DNA from: Cytophagales bacterium
GTDB lineage: Bacteria > Bacteroidota > Bacteroidia > Cytophagales > Spirosomataceae
Reading direction: 5' to 3'
Length of the DNA: 38,563 nt
Assembly: GCA_013298865.1 (NCBI GenBank)
Contig: JAAFJL010000032.1
Coordinates: 1-38,563, forward strand
Shown piece by piece: positions 25,863 through 34,656 of this stretch. The number at the start of each line of letters is the position of its first letter. Positions within the stretch are counted from its first letter, which is position 1. Position numbers and translations under genes: made by a program. The notes beneath the pieces are model-generated. The model searched no databases. It was given only the letters and a program-made list of their open reading frames with translations, and was not told the DNA's origin.

Positions 25863-27119
25863 ATGACTGTAATTGAAGCAGAAAATATAAGTAAGAAATA
25901 TATCATTGACCATAAAAAGGGCAATGCTAAGGCTGATACATTTAGTGAAACCTTTACACAGGGAATCCGAAATCTTTTTACTAAAAACTCTGAAGAAGAG
26001 GTAGAACATGAAGATTTTTGGGCATTAAAAGGTGTAAGTTTTAAGATTGACCAAGGAGATAGAGTAGGAATTATTGGTTCTAATGGTGCAGGAAAATCTA
26101 CCATGTTAAAAGTTTTGAGTAGGATTACAGAACCAACCGAAGGTAGAATCTCAATAAAAGGTCGTGTTGCAAGTTTATTAGAAGTAGGAACAGGATTTCA
26201 TCCAGAACTTTCTGGTAGAGAAAATATCTTCTTAAATGGTGCTATTTTAGGAATGAAAAGGAATGACATCAAACAAAAATTTGATGCAATTGTAGATTTT
26301 GCTGGCGTAGAAAAATTCTTAGATACACCTGTAAAACGATATTCCTCAGGAATGTATGTCAGATTAGGTTTTGCAATTTCTGCCCATCTTGAACCAGAAA
26401 TCTTAATTGTCGATGAAGTTTTAGCGGTTGGTGATGCTGAATTCCAAAGAAAATGTCTCGGTAAAATGAAGGATGCTTCTACTTCTGGTAGAACAATCCT
26501 TTTTGTTAGTCACAATCTTACTGCGGTACAAGGACTTTGTAATAAAGCAATGTTTATGCAGAAGGGAAGGTTAATAGAAATGGGCGAAACCAATCAAGTA
26601 TTAGCCAATTATTTAAGCCAAGTTCAGAAAACGGCTTTAGAATCTTGGTATTTGACTCCAGAAGAAGCCCCAGGTAATGACAAAGTTCGATTGAAAAGTA
26701 TCAAATTAGAACCCCAGTTTGTCGGAAATCTTAGACATTTAGATGTAAGAACTCCTTTTAAAGTTAAAATCGAGTTTTGGAATATGATGGATAGGGCAAA
26801 CCTCAATATTAGCCTTCATTTGAATTCATTAACGGGAGAATGTATTTTCAATATTGGAACACTTTCACAATCGTTCGAAAAAGGAATAATTCAAGCCGAG
26901 TGTGAAATACCTGCAGACTTTCTAAATGACGGTTCTTATTCAATCTCTTTTATGATTGTACAAGACACGTCAACAGTTCTCTATAATTTTGAAGAGTCTC
27001 TAATTTTTGAAATAGAAGATTACCGAGAAGGAACATCATGGTATGGTAAATGGCCAGGTTACATAAGACCTAAAATTGATTTCCCAATTACTCAACTCGA
27101 ACTCGAAAGTGTTAGTTAA
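25863..27119 (+). CDS. wzt: ABC polysaccharide exporter ATPase with C-terminal glycan-recognition domain (Wzt)
   Basis: The 418-residue protein has Walker A GSNGAGKS (72-79), a signature starting SSGMY at 161, Walker B ILIVDE (180-185) and H-loop H217. An extra 45-residue N-terminal part lies before the core, as in teichoic-acid/O-antigen exporters. Residues from about 255 to 410 form a beta-rich Wzt_C-type domain that in characterised systems reads the modified end of the O-polysaccharide before export. Its presence predicts a terminal cap on the glycan, which the methyltransferase or other modifying genes downstream could add. Confidence 0.94.
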   Translation: MTVIEAENISKKYIIDHKKGNAKADTFSETFTQGIRNLFTKNSEEEVEHEDFWALKGVSFKIDQGDRVGIIGSNGAGKSTMLKVLSRITEPTEGRISIKGRVASLLEVGTGFHPELSGRENIFLNGAILGMKRNDIKQKFDAIVDFAGVEKFLDTPVKRYSSGMYVRLGFAISAHLEPEILIVDEVLAVGDAEFQRKCLGKMKDASTSGRTILFVSHNLTAVQGLCNKAMFMQKGRLIEMGETNQVLANYLSQVQKTALESWYLTPEEAPGNDKVRLKSIKLEPQFVGNLRHLDVRTPFKVKIEFWNMMDRANLNISLHLNSLTGECIFNIGTLSQSFEKGIIQAECEIPADFLNDGSYSISFMIVQDTSTVLYNFEESLIFEIEDYREGTSWYGKWPGYIRPKIDFPITQLELESVS

Positions 27120-27125
27120 ATTATA

Positions 27126-28199
27126 ATGATAAACGTTACCAAAACATATTTACCTCCCATTGAAGAATATCAACAATATGTTGAACGAATTTGGCAAAGT
27201 AATCAATTAACTAACAACGGTCCTTTAGTTAGAGAATTAGAGCAAAAACTGAAAGATTTTTTGGGTGTAAAACATTGTTATTTTGTGAGTAATGGCACAA
27301 TTGCAATCCAAATCGCATTAAAGGTTCTTAACATTTCACAAGAAGTCATCACCACCCCTTTTTCTTATTGTGCAACTACACATTCTCTTATTTGGGAAAA
27401 TTGTAAGCCCATTTTTGCGGATATACTTTCCACAGATTTTTGTATTGACCCCAAGAAAGTAGAAGAACAAATTACTGAAAAAACTCAAGCGATTCTTGCA
27501 ACTCATGTATATGGGAATCCATGTGCAGTAGATGAATTAGCCGAAATTGCCCAAAAGCATAAACTAAAGTTGATTTATGATGCCGCTCATTGTTTTGGGG
27601 TAAAAGTAAATAATAATTCGATTTTTAATTACGGAGACATCAGTACTTGTAGTTTTCACTCAACAAAAGTTTTTCACTCAACCGAAGGGGGTGCAATTTT
27701 TACTGATAATGATGAATATGCGTATTTGATAGACCGATATAGAAGTTTTGGACATATTGGCGATAATTATTTAACAATCGGTATCAATGGAAAAAATTCA
27801 GAATTTCATGCCGCTATGGGCTTATGTGTTTTACCGAAAGTGCCAGAAATTATAGAAGCCAGAAGACAAATTTTTAATCTTTATGATGAAAATTTGAATT
27901 GGAATAAATTAATCAAGCCCAAAGTAGTACTTCCAACTGAAACTAATTACGCATATTATCCAATTTTTCTGGAATCTGAAGAAATACTTTTCAAGGTTAG
28001 AGCGGCATTGGCAGAACATGATATTATTCCAAGACGATATTTTTATCCATCTCTAAGTACATTAGAATTTGTTGTTTCAGAAAGTAATTGTCCAATTTCT
28101 GATGATTTTGCTTCAAGAGCTTTGGCATTGCCACTTTATTTTGATTTGGCACATGAAGATGTTATTAAAATTGCAAAAATCGTCAACAATAACCTGTAG
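27126..28199 (+). CDS. DegT/DnrJ/EryC1/StrS sugar aminotransferase
   Basis: The 357-residue PLP enzyme has N-terminal NQLTNNGPLVRELEQKL, the cofactor-binding D152 in YDAAH, and the Schiff-base Lys K181 in FHSTKVFHSTEGGA. The family transfers an amino group from glutamate to nucleotide-linked keto-sugars, giving dTDP- or UDP-amino sugars (VioA, QdtB or FdtB-like). Regiospecificity cannot be assigned by eye. Together with the PglD-like acyltransferase 4 kb downstream it predicts an N-acylated amino sugar in the exported glycan. It lies 6 bases after wzt. Confidence 0.93.
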   Translation: MINVTKTYLPPIEEYQQYVERIWQSNQLTNNGPLVRELEQKLKDFLGVKHCYFVSNGTIAIQIALKVLNISQEVITTPFSYCATTHSLIWENCKPIFADILSTDFCIDPKKVEEQITEKTQAILATHVYGNPCAVDELAEIAQKHKLKLIYDAAHCFGVKVNNNSIFNYGDISTCSFHSTKVFHSTEGGAIFTDNDEYAYLIDRYRSFGHIGDNYLTIGINGKNSEFHAAMGLCVLPKVPEIIEARRQIFNLYDENLNWNKLIKPKVVLPTETNYAYYPIFLESEEILFKVRAALAEHDIIPRRYFYPSLSTLEFVVSESNCPISDDFASRALALPLYFDLAHEDVIKIAKIVNNNL

Positions 28200-28215
28200 G
28201 ATTTCCTAACTCAAA

Positions 28216-30336
28216 ATGGTTTTTTTCTATCCAATTCTTTATGTCATCTTTGTCGGCTATGTTATCAGAGTCGCAGCAAGGGTGTGCCGTAAGTCCATGA
28301 TAGATATTATTATTACTGCTTACGTAGTTTTTTGTGGAAGTGTAATTTTTACAGGCTTTGTTTTGTCGGAATTTCATAAAATCAACGATAGGCGATTTTG
28401 GGCATGGGGAGTATTTGTACCTGCAACAGTCTTTTTTCTGCAATTCACCAGATTATTTCAACGAGACAGAAGAGAAAATTTCACTTTTTTTGAATTGATA
28501 GGCAGCAGAATTCAATTAATTTGGAATTGGTTTGGTAACCTGAATATATTCTTGAAATTCTTATTTGGGGGGCTTTTGCTGACATTCATAATCATAGAAT
28601 CTACCAATCTTTTACTCATAACTTATACTGTTCCAAATGAATGGGATAGTATGACTGGACATTTGAACCGCCTCATGTATTATCTTCAGCATGGAACAAT
28701 GGCTCATTTTGGGGGTACAAATTGGAATATTGATACCTATCCAAGAAGTGTCTCTACGATTCAGATTTATAACTATTTAATGTCTGGAAAGGGTGAAAAC
28801 TGGTTTAAAGTAATCCATCATGCAGCCTATTTAATTATTGGATTTGCAACATTTGGTATTACACGAAATCTAACAAATAACTTTTCTGCAAGTGTTTTTT
28901 GTGGTTTAGTAATCTGGCTTTTGCCAAACGTACTTTTGCAAGCAGGCACGACCGACACTGATATTGTCTTAGCATCATATTTAGCCTGTTTGATTTACTT
29001 TTTGTTTACTTATCGGGAAAAACTTTGGCGTCGATATTTGTATTTAGCAGGAATAGTTTTCGGGATTGCTTTAGGTCATAAAATAACATTTGTCTTCTCA
29101 TTTTTGCCAGTTTTAGTAATTATTTGGTACACAGTTTTTTGGGAAGAAAAATGGAATAGAGTTGTTGATGTACGTAAGCCAAGTTTTAGTGCCAAGAAAC
29201 AAATTGAGAAAATTAATGATAATCCTAATATTTTCTTTTTGGCATTTTCAAGATTTAAACATTTGTTTTTTGGCGTATTCATAGGCGTTTGTTTGTTCGC
29301 ATTGCCTACTGGATATTTAAAAAATCTAAAATTATATGGTCACCCAATAGGACCACCAACAGCACTGAAACATCAGTCGATAGAGAGGGCAGGGTCAAAA
29401 GAAAATTTATTGAAACAAGGGTCAAGAAACGCAATACGTTACACTTTAGATTTGGTAAATTTAGACGGACTAAGGAACTGGAATGTAGGTGAAGATTTGA
29501 ACAAAAAAATGAAAAATCCCATTATCAAATTCGAGAAATCTACAAATTTGAAATTGGAAGAGACTACGGATTTTACAATTGTTCCATTTACTTATCAAAG
29601 GAGATTCGAGTTTTATAATGGAAATCCTTATTGGGGAATATTTGGTTTTGCCTTAATTTTACCACTGATTCTATTGGTGCTTTTAGGAATTATTAGAGGC
29701 GGAAAAGCCTACTATGTATTAGGAGTTGCATTTGTATTTCATTTTTTAGCACTCTCATTTTCAGCACCTTACGACCCATGGAAAGGGAGATACATGATAA
29801 GTACAGCCGTTTACGCAGTCCCTTTCTTGGCATTATTATTTACTCAGGAAAAGTGGTCTTTGGCAGGAAAAAAAGTTTTACTTTTGAAAAGCTACGTAGG
29901 GATAATTGTAATTTTGGGAGTAGTTTCGGCTTTTTTGGCGATATATCTAAACGAAAGGAGTCTCCCTATTGCAGCGTTTGGAAAACCATCAGCTTTTAAA
30001 ATTGATAGGATTACAGCACAAACTTGGGCAAGACCAGATATTACACCCGCATACAAAAAATTTGATGCAATCGTACCCCAAAATGCAACTGTTGCGTTAG
30101 GAACAATTAATGATGATTTTGAATATCCACTCTGGGGAAAACATTTGACACGAAAATTGATTCCGATTAATCCTTTCGAGAAAGGTATTCAACCAATACC
30201 TAAAGAAGCAGATTATCTATTTTTTGATAAAAGTGTGATAACGCCTCAAAAAGGAGACATTAGATTAGGAACAGATACAACTTTGACTAATTTAATCGTA
30301 AAAGGAGAGGATTATTATTTGAGAAAATTACGCTAA
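28216..30336 (+). CDS. Large integral-membrane glycosyltransferase, PMT/ArnT-like (GT39/GT-C fold)
   Basis: The 706-residue protein has about twelve hydrophobic segments. After the first helices, an extracytoplasmic loop with an acidic pair (NEWDSMTGHLNRLMYYLQHG) fits the GT-C catalytic loop. A further motif QAGTTDTDIVLASYLACLIY resembles the ArnT/PMT core. A soluble extracytoplasmic C-terminal part follows the last helix. Such enzymes use polyprenyl-linked sugars on the periplasmic side, so this one could decorate the glycan or a lipid after flipping. The exact donor is unknown. Confidence 0.78.
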   Translation: MVFFYPILYVIFVGYVIRVAARVCRKSMIDIIITAYVVFCGSVIFTGFVLSEFHKINDRRFWAWGVFVPATVFFLQFTRLFQRDRRENFTFFELIGSRIQLIWNWFGNLNIFLKFLFGGLLLTFIIIESTNLLLITYTVPNEWDSMTGHLNRLMYYLQHGTMAHFGGTNWNIDTYPRSVSTIQIYNYLMSGKGENWFKVIHHAAYLIIGFATFGITRNLTNNFSASVFCGLVIWLLPNVLLQAGTTDTDIVLASYLACLIYFLFTYREKLWRRYLYLAGIVFGIALGHKITFVFSFLPVLVIIWYTVFWEEKWNRVVDVRKPSFSAKKQIEKINDNPNIFFLAFSRFKHLFFGVFIGVCLFALPTGYLKNLKLYGHPIGPPTALKHQSIERAGSKENLLKQGSRNAIRYTLDLVNLDGLRNWNVGEDLNKKMKNPIIKFEKSTNLKLEETTDFTIVPFTYQRRFEFYNGNPYWGIFGFALILPLILLVLLGIIRGGKAYYVLGVAFVFHFLALSFSAPYDPWKGRYMISTAVYAVPFLALLFTQEKWSLAGKKVLLLKSYVGIIVILGVVSAFLAIYLNERSLPIAAFGKPSAFKIDRITAQTWARPDITPAYKKFDAIVPQNATVALGTINDDFEYPLWGKHLTRKLIPINPFEKGIQPIPKEADYLFFDKSVITPQKGDIRLGTDTTLTNLIVKGEDYYLRKLR

Positions 30337-30399
30337 TTTGAAAATTTGGTAATTAGAATCAGTAGTTTTCAAATTGAAGAATCTTCAAATTATGAAATT
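30335..30399. repeat. Inverted 8-base-period arrays (unit AATTTGAA)
   Basis: The left arm reads AATTTGAA, AATTTGGT, AATTAGAA (30335-30358). The right arm reads TTCAAATT, GAAGAATC, TTCAAATT, ATGAAATT (30368-30399), the complement of the same unit with the same step. The 17-base string beginning at 30335 recurs exactly at 37049-37065. The element fills the spacer before the WbqC gene and argues that the WbqC start is the ATG at 30406. Confidence 0.7.
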
Positions 30400-30405
30400 A
30401 AAGGT

Positions 30406-31104
30406 ATGAAACTTGGCATCATGCAGCCCTATATTTTTCCTTATATTGGATATTTTCAATTGATTAATGCAGTTGATAAATTTGTGATTTATGACGATGT
30501 TAATTTTATCAATAAGGGTTGGATTAATAGAAATCGGATTTTGAATAACGGTCGAGATAGCCTATTTACAATTCCATTAAAAGAAGCAAGCCAAAATAAA
30601 CTAATCAATGAAATTGAAGTAAATTGGGACGATAATTGGAAGAATAAATTTTTTAGAACTCTTGAACAATGCTACAAAAAAGCACCATTTTATCAAGACG
30701 TTTTACCAATTATTGAGGAAACCTTCAGAGATGAGGGTGAAGTTGTTTCAAAAGTGATTGAGAAAAATATAGGATTAACCTGTGAATATTTATCTATTGA
30801 AACTGAAATTATTTCAAGTTCAAGTATTTATCAAAATAATCATTTGAAGGCTCAGGAAAGGATTTTGGATATATGTTTACAAGAAAATGCAGAACATTAT
30901 ATTAACCCAATTGGAGGATTAGAATTATATGACAAAGATTTTTTTGAAACTCAAAATCTCAAATTAAGTTTTATTAAATCTAATTCAATTGAATACAAGC
31001 AATTCAAAAACGACTTTGTGCCTTGGCTTTCAATGATTGATGTTTTAATGTTTAATTCAAAAGAGAAAATTAAAGGTTTTTTAAATAATTACGAATTGGT
31101 TTAG
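30406..31104 (+). CDS. WbqC-like family protein
   Basis: The protein is 232 residues from the ATG at 30406; a TTG start 60 bases upstream would translate the repeat element. MKLGIMQPYIFPYIGYFQLINAVDKFVIYDDVNFINKGWINRNRI is the highly conserved family start, and NPIGGLELYDKDFF occurs later. WbqC-like proteins are common in O-antigen and glycan loci, often near DegT aminotransferases and acyltransferases. They are thought to act in amino-sugar acylation, but the reaction is not firmly established. Confidence 0.9.
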   Translation: MKLGIMQPYIFPYIGYFQLINAVDKFVIYDDVNFINKGWINRNRILNNGRDSLFTIPLKEASQNKLINEIEVNWDDNWKNKFFRTLEQCYKKAPFYQDVLPIIEETFRDEGEVVSKVIEKNIGLTCEYLSIETEIISSSSIYQNNHLKAQERILDICLQENAEHYINPIGGLELYDKDFFETQNLKLSFIKSNSIEYKQFKNDFVPWLSMIDVLMFNSKEKIKGFLNNYELV

Positions 31105-31124
31105 GTTTTTAAATTTTCATTTTT

Positions 31125-31145
31125 TGATAACTGATAACTGATAAC
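31125..31145. repeat. Three perfect tandem copies of TGATAAC
   Basis: The heptamer TGATAAC is repeated three times exactly and ends 7 bases before the next ATG. No inverted partner is visible in the 48-base spacer. Confidence 0.75.
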
Positions 31146-31152
31146 TGAAAAG

Positions 31153-31812
31153 ATGGCAAAAGTAGTAGTTTTCGGCACAGAATTAGTAGCAGAATTAGCT
31201 CATTATTATCTAACGAATGATTCTGAACATGAGATTGTAGCATTTACAGTCAACCAAGAATATATAAAAGAACCTACTTTTTGTGGGATTCAGGTTGTGC
31301 CTTTTGAAGATGTAACAACATTATTTCCACCTGCGGAATATAAATTTTTTGCCCCACTTTCAGAACGAAAAATGAATATGGTTCGAGCAAAAATTTATCA
31401 AGAAGCAAAAGACAAAGGTTACGAATTTATTTCTTACATAAGTTCTAATGCAACGGTTTTGACAGATAAAATTGGCGAGAATTGCTTTATTTTAGAAGAT
31501 AATACCATTCAGCCCTTTGTAACAATTGGGAATGATGTGGTTTTGTGGTCTGGTAATCATATTGGTCATCATAGTGTAATAAAAGACCACGTTTATTTTA
31601 CTTCTCACATTGTCCTATCTGGACGGTGCGTTGTAGAACCTTACTGTTTTATTGGTGTAAATGCCACAATTAGAGATGGTGTAACATTAGCAGAAGGAAC
31701 GCTTATTGCGATGGGAACTAATTTTACAGGAAAAAAAACCGATGAATGGAGTATCTACAAAGGTAATCCTGCGGAAAAAGCAAAAGTTTCGAGTAAAGAT
31801 ATTAAATTGTAA
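31153..31812 (+). CDS. PglD-like sugar O/N-acyltransferase, left-handed beta-helix
   Basis: The 219-residue protein has an N-terminal alpha/beta domain (residues 1-90, VVVFGTELVAELAHYYL) of the PglD_N type. Hexapeptide repeats form a left-handed beta-helix from about 105 to 200, including NVVLWSGNHIGHHSVIKDHVYF-type segments. Paired histidines H137/H138 lie in the catalytic loop region. It would use acetyl-CoA or another acyl-CoA to acylate a nucleotide-linked amino sugar, most simply the DegT product. Confidence 0.88.
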   Translation: MAKVVVFGTELVAELAHYYLTNDSEHEIVAFTVNQEYIKEPTFCGIQVVPFEDVTTLFPPAEYKFFAPLSERKMNMVRAKIYQEAKDKGYEFISYISSNATVLTDKIGENCFILEDNTIQPFVTIGNDVVLWSGNHIGHHSVIKDHVYFTSHIVLSGRCVVEPYCFIGVNATIRDGVTLAEGTLIAMGTNFTGKKTDEWSIYKGNPAEKAKVSSKDIKL

Positions 31813-31845
31813 AAAACATAACACGGGCTTTATCCGTGACATAGA

Positions 31846-32715
31846 ATGAATAACTACGAACAAAATTTTATTTGCCCCAAAACCAGAACGAAACTCATTT
31901 TGTCTGACGATGGCAAAACTTTACACAATACTTCTGCTGACGAACCACTCAGTTATGAAATTGATGATATTCTTGACTTAACTTATCCCAAAGAATTATT
32001 TGAACAAGACAGAAAGGAACGTGTTGCGTATGATGATGCCTTTCAGCGTTATGACCGTGGCGTGACTTGGGTTTTTGAATCTTTGAATTCTGACGAACAA
32101 GTGAATCGCCAGAAAATGTGTGATTTATTGCACCTTAAACCTGGGATGAAAGTTTTAGAAGTTGGAGCAGGAACAGGTAAAGATTCTGAATTAATTATTA
32201 AAGCTATAGCTCCAAACGGAGAAGCGTACCTCTCTGATTTGTCTCCCAAAATGTTGCAATTAGCTAAGCAACGCCTTAATCCAGAGGGAGTTACGGTAAA
32301 TTACTTTATTGCCAACGGAACATATTTGCCATTTGAAGACAATACATTCGATGCTGTTTTTCATTTCGGAGGAATTAATACTTTTGCAGAAAGAAAAGAA
32401 GCATTTGAAGAGTTTAGTCGAGTTGCAAAAGTGGGAGCAAGAATTGTTGTGGGTGACGAAAGCGTGCCGTCATGGTTACGAAATGAACCTACATATCAGA
32501 CCTTAATGAAAGCCAATCCAATGTTTGCTGATGAAGTTCCATTGCAAGATTTACCTAAAAATATAGAAAACTTCGAGTTACACTGGATTTTTGGTTTCGG
32601 ATATTATGTAATGGGGTACAATAAATCTGATGTAAGTCCCGAAGTAAATGTAAATCTTCAAATTCCTGGAAAAGATTTTGAGGATAATTGGAGACTGAGG
32701 GCGGAGAAGAAATAA
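31846..32715 (+). CDS. SAM-dependent class I methyltransferase with Trm112-like N-terminal segment
   Basis: The 289-residue protein has an N-terminal 50-residue segment (FICPKTRTKLILSDDGKTLHN and YEIDDILDL) like a zinc-less Trm112/YcaR module. The Rossmann methyltransferase domain carries motif I VLEVGAGTGKDSEL and motif II-like AYLSDLSPKMLQLAKQRL. In this locus a role in methylating a sugar or capping the glycan chain is plausible, since Wzt-type exporters often recognise a methylated end. A small CACGG/CCGTG hairpin at 31822-31838 sits in its leader. Confidence 0.85.
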   Translation: MNNYEQNFICPKTRTKLILSDDGKTLHNTSADEPLSYEIDDILDLTYPKELFEQDRKERVAYDDAFQRYDRGVTWVFESLNSDEQVNRQKMCDLLHLKPGMKVLEVGAGTGKDSELIIKAIAPNGEAYLSDLSPKMLQLAKQRLNPEGVTVNYFIANGTYLPFEDNTFDAVFHFGGINTFAERKEAFEEFSRVAKVGARIVVGDESVPSWLRNEPTYQTLMKANPMFADEVPLQDLPKNIENFELHWIFGFGYYVMGYNKSDVSPEVNVNLQIPGKDFEDNWRLRAEKK

Positions 32716-32721
32716 ACAGCC

Positions 32722-32811
32722 ATGAGTTATGAGCTATGAGCTATGAGTTTTGAGAAGAAAATAACTCTCAGAGTTCATAGCTCAAAGCTCACGGCTCAGG
32801 GCTCAAAGCTA
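32722..32811. repeat. Inverted pair of 7-base-period arrays (unit ATGAGCT)
   Basis: The left arm has five heptads: ATGAGTT, ATGAGCT, ATGAGCT, ATGAGTT, TTGAGAA (32722-32756). The right arm has seven heptads: AACTCTC, AGAGTTC, ATAGCTC, AAAGCTC, ACGGCTC, AGGGCTC, AAAGCTA (32763-32811), the complement of the same unit. The element occupies almost the entire 102-base spacer, beginning 6 bases after the methyltransferase stop and ending 6 bases before the next ATG. The mRNA could form a stem of about 35 bases directly before the start codon. Confidence 0.88.
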
Positions 32812-32817
32812 AAAAAA

Positions 32818-33756
32818 ATGTGGATTAAAAAAGGAGTAGTTTATAAGCCAGATGGCACATTAGCTCATAGTCTTTCGCACGCACAAGTGCCATTTGCATA
32901 CAAGCATGAAGATTTTTTAAGAGTCTATTTTTCATCAAGAGATGCTCATGGGCAGTCTCGTCCTACGTTCATAGATGTAGATTATGAAGACCCAACGAAG
33001 ATTTTATATATACATGACAAACCAGTTTTAGAATTAGGTGGTCCAGGTGAATATGACGAGACAGGAGCTATGCCTGCATGGTTTGTTGATATGCCAAACG
33101 GAGACATTTGGTTGTATTACACAGGTTGGAACAGAACTCACAACTCTTATAGGCTCTCGATGGGACTTTCTATAAGTTCAGACGGTGGTTTAACTTTCAA
33201 GAAAATGTTCAAAGGACCAATCATGGACAGGTCGATTCATAATCCTATTTGGGCAGCCCAACCTTCTGTGATGTTCGACAATGGTATTTGGAGAATGTGG
33301 TATATTTCAGGGCAAAAATGCGAGTATATTCATGGTTATCCCGAGCCTTTTTATGACTGTCGTTATGCAGAATCTAAAGACGGTATAAATTGGACACCAA
33401 CAGGTGACGTTGCTTTACCTTTTGATGATTTTCTTCATGCAGTTGGTCGTCCGAGTGTTTTTAAGGAAGGAGATATTTATAAAATGTACTATTCGTATCG
33501 TCATACAGTAGATTATCGAACCAATCGTGACCAGAGCTATAGAATGGGTTATGCAGAATCAAAAGATGGGATTGCTTGGGAACGAAAAGATAATTTGGTA
33601 GGTATTACAAAATCAGAAAATCCTTCAGATTTTGACTATGAAATGATAAATTATGCTCATTATTATGAACATAAAGGTGATAAATTTTTGTTGCATAATG
33701 GAAATGGATTTGGAGCGTCAGGTTTTGCTTATGCAAAATGGGATGGTTCAAAGTAA
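32818..33756 (+). CDS. Beta-propeller glycosidase-like protein (GH32/GH43/GH130-type fold)
   Basis: The protein is 312 residues from the ATG at 32818; an in-frame ATG 75 bases upstream would translate the inverted heptad array. The repeating blade pattern fits a five-bladed propeller: VYFSSRDAHGQSRPTFIDVDY, DIWLYYTGWNRTHNSYRLSMGLSISSDGGLTF, IWRMWYISGQKC and YKMYYSYRH. Several Asp, Glu and Trp residues lie at blade starts, but the catalytic pair cannot be assigned. There is no signal peptide, so it is cytoplasmic. It may be a phosphorylase/hydrolase of a glycan precursor or a sugar-binding enzyme. Similar proteins occur in glycan biosynthesis loci without known function. Confidence 0.72.
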   Translation: MWIKKGVVYKPDGTLAHSLSHAQVPFAYKHEDFLRVYFSSRDAHGQSRPTFIDVDYEDPTKILYIHDKPVLELGGPGEYDETGAMPAWFVDMPNGDIWLYYTGWNRTHNSYRLSMGLSISSDGGLTFKKMFKGPIMDRSIHNPIWAAQPSVMFDNGIWRMWYISGQKCEYIHGYPEPFYDCRYAESKDGINWTPTGDVALPFDDFLHAVGRPSVFKEGDIYKMYYSYRHTVDYRTNRDQSYRMGYAESKDGIAWERKDNLVGITKSENPSDFDYEMINYAHYYEHKGDKFLLHNGNGFGASGFAYAKWDGSK

Positions 33757-33769
33757 AAAATAGTAAATT

Positions 33770-34585
33770 ATGGATTCATCAAAAACTCAGTTTAATAAAG
33801 ACGGATATTTGATTATAAAAAACTTTTTTAATCAAGAAGTTTTGCGTAAAATATATACCGATGCACGTAAATTGTTTGCAGTTCAAATTAAAAGAATTCT
33901 CGGAAAGACAGTCGATATAAACAATAAAGATGAGTTCGAACAAGCAATGTTTGATTTTTTTGAGGCTGATTTTAATGCTTTTGTCAATACAGGAAAACAA
34001 ACACAGCACTTGATTTCTATGCACCGTTTAGGTACTGATGAAAAGATTTTGAGCCTTTTAAAAGAGTTAGGCTACGAATTTCCAACTATTGCAGTTCGTC
34101 CAGCAATGCAATTTAATAGTAGATATTTATCGAAAGGTGGAAGTCATTGGAAATTAGGGGCTCATCAAGATTGGCGAACAGGTCAGGGTTCATTAGACAG
34201 CATGGTACTGTGGTTCCCTTTAGTAGATTGTGGCGAAGATTTAGGGTCACTGCAAATAATTCCATCAAGTCATAAAGATGGATTAATGAAAGCGGACACA
34301 TCAGGTTATTTAGGGAGTATTCAAGAAGAAATTTCGGACGAAAAATACGTACAAACAGAATTTGAAGCAGGAGATTTACTGATTTTTTCAGCTTTCTTGA
34401 TTCATCGTTCGGGAAACAATATAACACAGAATATTCGTTGGTCAATTCAATTAAGGTACAATAATATTGGAGAAGAAACTTTTCAAGAAAGAGGGTTTCC
34501 GATGCCATATATTTATAAACCAGAAGAAAATTTAGTAACCCCAGATTTTCCACAAAAAGAACAATTAGAGCAAGTTTTTGCTTAG
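33770..34585 (+). CDS. Phytanoyl-CoA dioxygenase (PhyH) family oxygenase
   Basis: The 271-residue Fe(II)/2-oxoglutarate enzyme has metal ligands H132 and D134 in GAHQDWRTGQGS and H212 in FLIHRSGNN. R223 downstream (NIRWSIQLRY) is placed to bind 2-oxoglutarate. The facial triad is intact, so activity is expected. It begins 13 bases after the propeller gene and belongs to the polysaccharide operon. Hydroxylation of a sugar, acyl chain or nucleotide-sugar is inferred from context; the substrate is unknown. Confidence 0.88.
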   Translation: MDSSKTQFNKDGYLIIKNFFNQEVLRKIYTDARKLFAVQIKRILGKTVDINNKDEFEQAMFDFFEADFNAFVNTGKQTQHLISMHRLGTDEKILSLLKELGYEFPTIAVRPAMQFNSRYLSKGGSHWKLGAHQDWRTGQGSLDSMVLWFPLVDCGEDLGSLQIIPSSHKDGLMKADTSGYLGSIQEEISDEKYVQTEFEAGDLLIFSAFLIHRSGNNITQNIRWSIQLRYNNIGEETFQERGFPMPYIYKPEENLVTPDFPQKEQLEQVFA

Positions 34586-34596
34586 TCAATATTCAT

Positions 34597-34604
34597 TATC
34601 TTTG
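34597..34604 (+). promoter_or_regulatory. -7-like element directly before a terminator hairpin
   Basis: TATCTTTG fits TAnnTTTG. TTTG lies 16 bases upstream, shorter than usual. The intrinsic hairpin begins two bases later, so a transcript starting here would have the hairpin at its 5' end. Confidence 0.3.
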
Positions 34605-34605
34605 C

Positions 34606-34636
34606 AGACCTGTAAGAAATACTTGCAGGTCTTTTT
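34606..34636 (+). terminator. Hairpin with T tail between the PhyH and GT2 genes
   Basis: Arms AGACCTGTAAG and CTTGCAGGTCT pair with one wobble and are followed by TTTT. It lies within the otherwise continuous locus and should end or attenuate the transcript before the last GT2 gene. Confidence 0.75.
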
Positions 34637-34656
34637 ATTTGTCAAAATCATAATAA

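Noticed and set aside
28183..28443. Minus-strand open frame at the start of the large membrane glycosyltransferase
   Set aside because: It is antisense to the DegT/GT-C junction; composition and lack of homology-like motifs make it a shadow frame.
32722..32811. Possible CRISPR array
   Set aside because: Units are 7 bases long with no spacers, and the two halves are inverted; no cas genes are in the window.
32743..32817. Upstream ATG for the propeller protein
   Set aside because: It lies inside the heptad arrays and would add residues encoded by the repeat; the ATG at 32818 begins the conserved-looking sequence.
34113..34589. 158-codon minus-strand frame opposite the PhyH gene
   Set aside because: The PhyH frame has an intact metal triad; the reverse frame has no domain character.
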